DNA from: Kryptolebias marmoratus | Taxonomy: Eukaryota; Chordata; Actinopteri; Cyprinodontiformes; Rivulidae | Direction: 5' to 3' | DNA: 64,000 nt | Assembly (NCBI RefSeq): GCF_001649575.2 | Contig: NC_051452.1 | Coordinates: forward strand, 14,708,856-14,772,855 | Shown here: positions 57,035-64,000 of the stretch, piece after piece | Layout of the letters: every line of letters begins with the position of its first letter | Position numbering within the stretch: position 1 is the stretch's first letter | Notes under the pieces: model-generated | What the model was told of the DNA's origin: nothing | The model's input: only the letters and a program-made list of their open reading frames with translations | The model's database searches: none | Program-made: the position numbers and the translations under genes

Positions 57035-57874
57035 TAGGGTTGCAATTATCTGGGAATTTTCAAAGTTGGAAACTTTGTGCAAATCAATGTGAATTTGTGA
57101 TAATAAACCTGGAATTTAAAATATTGTAAACTAACACTTATGAGGGATTTTAAAAACAGTTGAGGAAAATATAATTTAACATAATCTTGACTAAAACAAC
57201 CAGAGAGGTACCACACCTTAAAACATGATAAAGTGTCACCTGGACATGTGGGGACAGATGGAAATACAAACATGTAAAGTTTAGTTCAGAGTTAAAAATA
57301 GTTTTGTCTGAAAATTGATGCTTTTTTGTGTAGATTAAATGACAAAAAAGCCCAAAATTATGATCCAAAGAGATGTTAATAGTGTTGTTCAGAGTTGTGC
57401 AAATGCAGTTTGACTTTTTTTTTTTTTTTGCATATAAAATTAAATGTGCTGCCAAATTTAAATGTAAAAACTAATAACCAAACCATGACAGAACATCATA
57501 TGACATGATTATTTTTTGTTCAGAGTTGTGTGCATTAATTTAGAAAAGGATTACAATAACAAGAAAAGAGAGAGAAGTATTAAATCCGTTGTTTTCTTTA
57601 GGTCTTGTTGTTGTGACGTCATTAGTGACGCCATCTCACGCAAATTCGATCATTAAATTTGTTACTTTCATAAACTTTGGGTCAAACTTATCTGTTTGTG
57701 ACAAAAGAAAGTGCTCATATTTTTGTTTGGATATGATACAGTTTGTTTAAATTACCCCCTAGTTTCCAGTTAATTCCCATTAATCCCACCAAAAGTTTCC
57801 AGTTTGGAATATTTCCGAAATCCCCCAGCCTAAGTTTCTTGAATTTTACTGGAAATTTCCCCTCTGCAACCCTA
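57035..57874. mobile_element. hAT-type non-autonomous element with 8-bp target duplication
   Basis: The 840-base element starts TAGGGTTGCAA and ends CTGCAACCCTA. The ends are flanked by AATCCAAC (57027-57034) and AATCCAAA (57875-57882), a 7 of 8 match. Subterminal GGAAACTTT / AAGTTTCC words are typical of this fish hAT family. No transposase frame is present. A full CRE word TGACGTCA lies inside at 57614-57621. Confidence 0.88.
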
Positions 57875-57899
57875 AATCCAAATCGTACTGCTCTTACAG

Positions 57900-58980
57900 C
57901 TCAGTCTCTCGGTGCTGACAGGTGAAAATGTGATGGAAGTGTTTAAAGAGCACAAGTCAAACTCCAGGATTAAAGGATAATGATTGGTCATATGATGGTT
58001 GGTCGGGTTTCTGGGAACCTGCGTCCTAAAAGGTAGAAGTAGACCAATAATCAGTTGACGGGTTTTTAATATCTATTGTTCCTGCTTGAACTTGGCTGAT
58101 TTGTCAAACAGGGAAAAAAGAGAAACCCGCTGCTCTCTTCAGCCCACTATGTATTTCTTTTTTACCTGAGAATCTTTTACTGTATTTATTCTTTATTTTA
58201 CCACATAAGTCCTGTTGAGTCAAACCCCCTCTTTTTCTGGGGGTGTCAAGGTCAAGATGGTGGCTTGAACGCGAATCAGAAACAATCATATTAAAGTTTC
58301 AGTGCAAGGGCAAGACAACAGCAAAAGACTAATTTGCCTACAAATAAAAAAATATATATAAATTATGGGTGAAAACATGAGAGAAACGTGTGAAAGAACA
58401 AAGTTTTTAAGTGTGAAAGTTATCCTTAGTGTTGTACGGTTAATGCTTATTTAATTTACAGAATTGTGTAAGAAAATAAACAAATTGAGCCCCAATAAAG
58501 AAAAAAAAATTAGTTGTGTTTATCGGCCAAGGATTTCTAAATATCCACCTTTAACTAAAAAGTTGTGGGGGGAAAAAAAATCTAAAATCAGCCGATTTAG
58601 GATTGTTTAAGATGGGTTTCCGTCAAAAGTTGAAGGCAAAGCCAGAAGATGGAGCATCTCGCAGGCAGAAACCAGCAGCTGCAGGGTCAGGTAAGGTCCC
58701 CCGTAACAGCTGAGAGCCCATTGAGCCAAAACTGATGTGAGATCAGTGTCACTACATTTTCAGGTTGTCCCCCTCCCCACACTTTCACGTCTTACACCTT
58801 ATCCGCTAAATTTATTTCCCTGGTAATTTCCAACATTATCTCTCTTTCTTTGAACTCGGAAATATCCGAACGTTTTATGTAACGCTTCCTTTTTGCTGCT
58901 TTTAAATCAAATCAAAGCAGTGGACATTTTATATATATATATATTTATTTATTTATATATATATATTTTTTCTTCCCTCC
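57900..58980. other. AT-rich intronic DNA
   Basis: No exon. An (AT)n/(TTTA) low-complexity patch is at 58929-58968; nothing else recognised. Confidence 0.4.
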
Positions 58981-59320
58981 TACCTTCTTGTGCAATCTGC
59001 TGCCCTTTTTTCTGCATTTTAAACAGACCCCCGCTCACCTCTCTTTACTCTCTACCAGCAATCTCCACCTCCCAGGGCTCGGATTCTCCGGCAGATATTA
59101 AACACTCATCTCGTGCGAGTGTTAAATATGCTAAGGACTTATTAAAAAAAAAAGAAGATCTTACGCATTAGAATATTTCACGCCATTAGTCCTCAATAGA
59201 CATGGCGGCCTACAGCTTTATCCTTTACATTGTGCCTTCAAACGGGAAGGAGCCGTTTCTAATTAGGAAGTCTTGAGTTAAATTGTCCATTGATGTGCCG
59301 GTCCAGACGATGAAGGAGGC
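58980..59320. promoter_or_regulatory. Strong candidate intronic CNE
   Basis: Unique sequence with GGCAGATATTAAACACTC, GCGAGTGTTAAATATGC (together an imperfect hairpin around 59095-59131), GCATTAGAATATTTCACG, CATGGCGGCC and GTTTCTAATTAGGAAG. It contrasts with T-rich flanks. A 92-residue frame across its first half is unsupported. Confidence 0.42.
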
Positions 59321-59389
59321 CGTCGAGAGGCTTTTTTTTATTTTTTACATTTTTTATTATTGTCTTAAGTAAAAGCCCACAGTAAAGTA

Positions 59390-59970
59390 TAACTAGAACT
59401 AGACAGCAAGAAGGAAGCTGGGTGTAATCTGGGCTGCTCTTCTTCGCGGCTCTGACTCGATGATCTGATGAAGTCTTAGGGAGAGATAGAGGCCGTCTGC
59501 TGCTGCTGCTGCCACCGCGTCCCCCCTCCTCCTCCCGCCAAGTCTCACTTTAACATCTTGATTAGTGAGGATTCTTGCTCAAAGTAAGTAGGGACAGACT
59601 TTCTATTTTTTTTTTTTTTTTTTCAATTTCTTTTTCTTTTTTTTTTGCCTGCAAGACGGTAAAGGTGTGCGTGCATTTTAATGAACGCCGGCTCGTTGGG
59701 TGTGGGAGTGGATTTGGTTTTGAGCTTGGACGGCTGCCAGCGGACGGACACAAAGGATGCTGAGTGGCTGGGCGTGTGGCACAGCATCACTCAGCTGCCT
59801 GTGGCCCCCCGACGTGTGGGCACAAACCAGGAGGAAAAGCAAATACAGCCGCTGCTGCTGAAGAGCGCTAAATATTGTCTCAGTGCGGACTTACCACTGG
59901 TAATTATTAACCAAAAGGAGGACTTTTTTGTCTCTCAGTTTTCATGTTTTGAGTCAAAGCATTAAGAAAA
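59390..59970. promoter_or_regulatory. Weak candidate intronic CNE with homopolymer T tracts
   Basis: The segment 59400-59580 has a CTGCTGCTGCTG run (59498-59510) and ACATCTTGATTAGTGAGG. T-runs at 59608-59645 interrupt it. The segment 59680-59960 stays open for 94 residues on the + strand, but no splice acceptor or homology to fidgetin is seen. Confidence 0.28.
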
Positions 59971-61110
59971 CAACTCAAAGCTTTTTTATTTTCTAAAATT
60001 GAGTAAAAGAAACTGTAAACCATCCCATTTATTCCAACTCAGTGATGCTGAACAAGAACTTGAGATTTTCTGTTCATCACTGGACAACTCTTCAGGAGAC
60101 AGAAAAGAAAGGTTTTTGATAATTTCAGCATAGTATTAAAATATATTTAGTTACATATGTTATCTTAAATTCCAATTTGTATTCACAAGTCTAACTTTTT
60201 AAACCTATATAAAACCAAAAATGTTTTTTTTTTTGTTCATATATTTTGAGGGACAAAATGTACTTTTTTACTTTTGGATGGCAGCAAAGAATCCAAGGTG
60301 ATATTTTTTAAAAACTAATTACTTCATCAATAATCTAAAACCTGGAGGCTTTGCCACTGAGACCCTGTCGACACTACTCTGGATATTTTATCGCACGTGG
60401 CCATAAAAGACGGGCAATCATGTAATTGCGTGTGTTTCTGTTTGTGTGTCTTTTAGCAAAATAAAATAGGAATTTATTAGCATTTTATAGACAGGTAATT
60501 TATGAGTTCTGCATAAAACTTTTTTATTAATGTTTCAATTGTCATTGCAGAAATAAAGGAAAAGAGAGCTTTTTGATTTTTAACAATTAATTAACATCAA
60601 GCAGAACATCCCAGGGATGAGACAGATCCAAGCTGTAGAATCAGTCTGACCTCAGATTGTCAGAGTGCTCATTTGAACCAAACTTATCAGTAAGACATAA
60701 CAACACTAGCAGTCTGTTCAAAACTGGAAGGTCGTATCACTTAGAGGGCAGCATGAGCTAACATTGAACTGTGAACAGATATATATTATACAGGACAAAT
60801 CTGTTACAACTAATGAGGACGTCTCAGAGACCATCAGGGTCTTATCAGGGAGTTTTAATTTTCTACAACAGAAAAACTAAGTAAGTCATTTTTTGTACAC
60901 CGAAGCACGCTAAAATCAAGAACTGTACTTCTATTCATTCAAATAAAGTAATTTATTATTAGCTGCTCAGCTTACCTTTTTAACTAATTAACCATCTCCA
61001 AATGCTCCCAGGTAACTTACTGACAAATGTTTGACATTTGAGCCTGCTTCAGTATGTGTTTTATAACTGCGTGTTTTTCAAGAATTTGTAAATCACTAAT
61101 AAATCCTTTG
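59970..61110. repeat. AT-rich intronic DNA with family C and E fragments
   Basis: GACCCTGTCGACACTACTCT near 60360 resembles the family C start at 29801. The segment 60590-60635 is the family E copy inverted relative to 48525. No exon. Confidence 0.45.
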
Positions 61111-61114
61111 TAAA

Positions 61115-61430
61115 GGGACCCTTTTTATGAAGTGGTACCAAATACCTCATAAACCACCGGATGGATTGTAATGAGACTTTTAGAAAGTAACCATTGCATG
61201 TACATCTACAACGATTACCTTTCAAGAATCAGCCTGATTGAACATGGCCGTCACAGCTCATCGACCTTAACCAACATGAAAATGGCTGTAACTGAGTTGT
61301 TTCTACAGAAACCGAACTAAAAATTGGTGTGTGGGTAGCTGAGAGTCCTCCCCAACACATACTTTGTGTGCTAAAAAATCCTACTAAATGTTTTTATTTT
61401 ATTTTGGCAATTAAAGTGGCAGGTGATAAG
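61115..61430 (-). repeat. Family B dispersed repeat, reverse copy
   Basis: Order: CCGGATGGATTGTAATGAG, AAGTAACCATTGCATG, TACATCTACAACGATTACC, ACATGGCCGTCACAGC, GTGTGTGGGTAGCTGAGAG, CAACACATACTTTGTGTG. Confidence 0.75.
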
Positions 61431-61599
61431 TATTCCTTCATGCTAGTTTCATTAAAAACAGATTTTCTGCTGCACGTGCACCTCTCGCCCACAAGCAAAG
61501 ATTTTAGTGAGAAAAACTTGAGATTTTTAAGAACTCGGTTTTTAATGTGGAGTGTATAGACCGGAGAAACAATGACATAGCAGCCTGTTGTACACAAAC

Positions 61600-61720
61600 T
61601 ATTACTTTCACTTTGTGCCCTAGAAACCAAAACAGCAATGAAGCCATTTTAAATAATTTTTTTTCTACATCTGTCTTATCCTGATCTGGTGGATCATGTG
61701 CTGAAACAGATAACAGTTGG
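61600..61720 (-). repeat. Family C fragment, reverse
   Basis: CTTTGTGCCCTAGAAACC then AAAACAGCAATGAAGCC, then CATCTGTCTTATCCTGATCT, in the inverted order of 30055-30165. Confidence 0.55.
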
Positions 61721-61953
61721 GAGGAAATTGTAAACAATATTAAAGACACACAAAAAAAACAAGCTAGAGTTGTTTTGGGGAGAATCTTTAGCCAAAATAA
61801 TAGAGACAGGGCCCTGAAATCCTTATACTGGTGAGTGTGAAATCAGGTTTTTTTTTTCTTTAATGCATTACAATCTGAATGGTTTATGAAGCCTGGTTTT
61901 CTGGGGAAGGAAGGTGTTTGCATGCATGTGATTATGTTGTTGCATGCTTGTAT

Positions 61954-61981
61954 TGTGTGTGTGTGTGTGTGTGTGTGTGTT
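61954..61981. repeat. (GT)n microsatellite
   Basis: About 13 GT units. Confidence 0.93.
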
Positions 61982-61984
61982 GGC

Positions 61985-62480
61985 CAAGTTTCCCCACAGG
62001 AAGCAGACAGGAGCATTAGGATGTTGCTTGTATGACTCTGCTGGCAGGACGGACACATGTGGTACATAGCTAATGATAGCACGCAGCGCATAATGAGATC
62101 CTACTCTCCGTCTGTCTCCCCTACCTGGCATCATGCATTAACCATACAAGAGGAAGAGGAGGCACGCATGGTATTGACTTTTGAGTGGGTGTCTGCTTGT
62201 CCGTTGTTGGTTTTGTTTAGCGCTCGGAGGTCAGCGTGGCTGCAAACACCGCACATTTATAACAAGTTTTTATTTATTTATTTATTTTTCCGTTTTGGTT
62301 TTATTTATGTACGTATTTATTTATTTTTTCCCTTCTTCTCATCTGCACCCCTTCAGCTCCGTTAAATGGTTGTAAATTGATTTTGGATGCAATGCAATGT
62401 GTACACTTAACAAGCCAAATGGGTTCAGTTTGTGGGTTAGTTTGTGTGGTCGGAAGATTATTCTATTAATGTATTCCTCA
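61985..62480. other. Intronic DNA with TTTA-rich patch
   Basis: (TTTA)n near 62267-62324. The remainder is unique and of mixed composition, leading into the CNE-like block. Confidence 0.35.
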
Positions 62481-63020
62481 CACTGTAATCCACAATATGT
62501 TGTGTGAAGGAGGGAAGCTCTGGCACTGGGCCACATTCTTGGCCAGTAACATATATTTATCCTCTTCACTACACAATCCTCTCGGCTGCTCAAATCCCCC
62601 AGGGGGTCCCAATGACATGCCTTCTAATGTGTGCTTTGGAAACGGAGTGCTATTGTATCCCCTAAATCTCACAAAGCACTGTATGATTTGCCCATTGTCG
62701 TTAAATCGCTTTGCTTGTGCCAAGTACTTGCATCTCGCAGAGGCTTAATGCTTTGAGGGTTTCAGGGACAGTTTCGAGTTCCTCTTTTGTTGATTTCGGG
62801 GAAAAGTGCCAAGACTGCTGCGCTGAATATTGTTTCGAGTGCGGAGTATAGTCGGAGGGAGGGGAGGAAGGGCCTCTGCCAAGAGACTGCATTGAGTCTC
62901 GTGAATGGGCCATTCATATTTAGGAGAATCACCCAGATGCCATATTGTTGGCTCAACAACGCTAAATATTCTCCAACAAGGATGGGATTGTAACAGGTTT
63001 CTGAATTGTGCAAGTGTAGA
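62480..63020. promoter_or_regulatory. Strong candidate intronic CNE, longest in the window
   Basis: About 540 bases without simple repeats: CACTGGGCCACATTCTTGGC, CCCAGGGGGTCCCAATGAC, GGAAACGGAGTGC, CATTGTCGTTAAATCGC, GATTTCGGGGAAAAGTGCC, GGCCATTCATATTTAGG. Four short frames are open on both strands, so low stop density is not strand-specific. It lies within the first intron after the fign ATG, a common place for enhancers. Confidence 0.45.
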
Positions 63021-63039
63021 AAAGGATGTTGAGACACTG

Positions 63040-63860
63040 GGAGGAAAGACTTCAGTTAGAAAAGGGTGAAAAGAAAGACAGAGAACACTTTAATATAATC
63101 GTTTTCCTGCTTGGATGAAAGCTTTTTGTGCGATGAATGCATATTAGAAGTGAAGAAAAAGTCTGACTTCTTTGCGCAAACACCAGTTTCTGTAATTTGT
63201 TGTGTGCTGTTACTTGAGATGGGCAATTCAAGCAGAAATACTCTGCAAAATGATTGGTAATTATTCAAATAATATTTAAACTCCCCTCCTTCCAACAGCT
63301 ATCACACAGACAAGCATAAAACAAGACTGACTTACAGCTATTCACAACATGTTTATTTTACATCTGATGGGAACCCAGATGTTAATGCTGGAAGGGGTCC
63401 GCTGTTTCCTCGACTGGTCCCAGTACAAGTTTTAAAAATTCCAAACTTGCTCTTGGCTGAGAGACGATCTCGGTCAATATTTACTTTAAAAAAAGATATA
63501 AACTGACCTTGTTTTTTTGAATGTGACAAAAGCAAACGTAACTTATTGATTGGAAAGCAAAAATCAAATAAAAAAAACAAAAATGTTCTTAGTGTTAACA
63601 TTACCAGTTTTTCATTCATTATTCCTTAATGATAATTACAATTACATTCTACTTTGAAATAGGAAAAGAGTATAAAAAAGAAAATACACAGTACATTTAG
63701 GCAGTCTGTATTGTTTGGATGCACATTGTTTCAAGTCAGACATCTGACATCTTTGATCCCAAGAGTTTGATCTCATTCTTGATTAAAAGTGATTTTCTTG
63801 GCTTCAAAATTGGTAAATTGTCTTTGTTATTTTAAAGCCAAAAATGAGAAGTGACTGATG
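63040..63860. other. AT-rich intronic DNA
   Basis: No exon, no repeat with clear ends. Confidence 0.35.
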
Positions 63861-63864
63861 GACC

Positions 63865-63960
63865 AGGTGCATATATTTGTAATATTATCTCAAGGGCCAG
63901 ACAAAATTGTAACAAGGGCCATATTTAGTCCACACACCTTCAGTTTGACACATGTGTGTC
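63865..63960. mobile_element. hAT-like MITE end fragment
   Basis: CAAGGGCCAGACAAAATTG, CAAGGGCCATATTTAGTCC and a TCAGTTTGACACATGTG end resemble the common vertebrate repeat that ends in 'gagtttgacacatgtg'. Only one end is evident. Confidence 0.5.
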
Positions 63961-64000
63961 GATGCTAATTCTGCTTGCTTGGGTGTTTTTGTTACCTAAT

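Larger units (their letters stand above)
54960..64000 (+). other. fign: Fign intron 2 (3' end outside the window)
   Basis: Begins GTAAGGCTC. No exon that would continue a fidgetin frame (expected to start with the rest of the Gly codon, then Leu-Lys-Met-Gln-Trp) was found to 64000, so the intron is at least 9 kb. It holds CNE-like blocks, a hAT element, and family B, C and E repeats, described separately. Confidence 0.6.

Noticed and set aside
59681..59965. 94-residue frame in intron 2 as a fign coding exon
   Set aside because: No acceptor plus Leu-Lys-Met-Gln-Trp start; product does not resemble fidgetin.
1..64000. CRISPR array, operon, phage or defence island
   Set aside because: No regularly spaced direct repeats with unique spacers and no bacterial-type gene packing; the window is vertebrate DNA.

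Overview
The window looks like ray-finned (teleost) fish nuclear DNA. It is mostly non-coding. Its interspersed repeats are of fish type: two broken Tc1/mariner transposase genes, hAT-type short elements with 8-bp target duplications, a non-LTR retrotransposon with a (CCAT)n end, a tRNA-derived SINE, and many copies of a few fish-type dispersed repeats. There are long GATA, AT, CA and GA microsatellites, and three N gaps (25703-25702+388, 49579-50417 and 56161-56310; the first ends at 26090). No bacterial or viral gene organisation is present.

Only one protein-coding gene could be supported. At 54929-54959, inside a CpG-rich promoter region, there is a 31-nt exon with good splice signals. It encodes M-I-S-S-S-S-V-Y plus the first base of a Gly codon. 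This matches the N-terminus of the AAA-ATPase fidgetin (MISSTSVYG in mammals, from memory), which is also carried on a separate short exon ahead of one large coding exon. I call it the first coding exon of fign on the + strand. A proposed 5'-UTR exon ends at 54394. The large coding exon is not in the window, so 54960-64000 is the start of a long intron.

Layout. 1-54000 is a gene desert upstream of fign. It alternates between AT-rich repeat debris and blocks of 200-500 bases with balanced composition and many homeodomain/POU/SOX-like words. These blocks have the look of conserved non-coding elements (CNEs), which is expected around a developmental gene in a desert. The best are at 4745-5030, 13500-13760, 14170-14660, 14900-15400, 21240-21560, 21840-22220, 31690-31990, 32450-32900, 34730-35020, 37640-38010, 38150-38480, 40570-40960, 41250-41620, 43150-44110, 44950-45310 and 51580-51790. 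54030-54780 is the CpG promoter region. 54960-64000 is intron 2, with further CNE-like blocks at 56460-56870, 58980-59320 and 62480-63020.

Repeat families are named here for reference. Family B is a dispersed repeat of about 300 bases with an AAGATGGC core; I count about 15 copies, including a left-forward/right-reverse cluster at 38680-40450. Family C carries a GGCGAGAACGCCCACATTAA core. Other notable structures are a tandem repeat of about 350-base period (15590-16660), two degenerate minisatellites (26930-27375, 42410-42670), a non-LTR element inserted into a family B copy with a 13-bp target duplication (49431-50615), and a split Tc1 relic (33605-34610). The CNE calls rest on composition, motifs and context only, because no alignment could be run. 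I found no evidence of an undescribed enzymatic or defence system.
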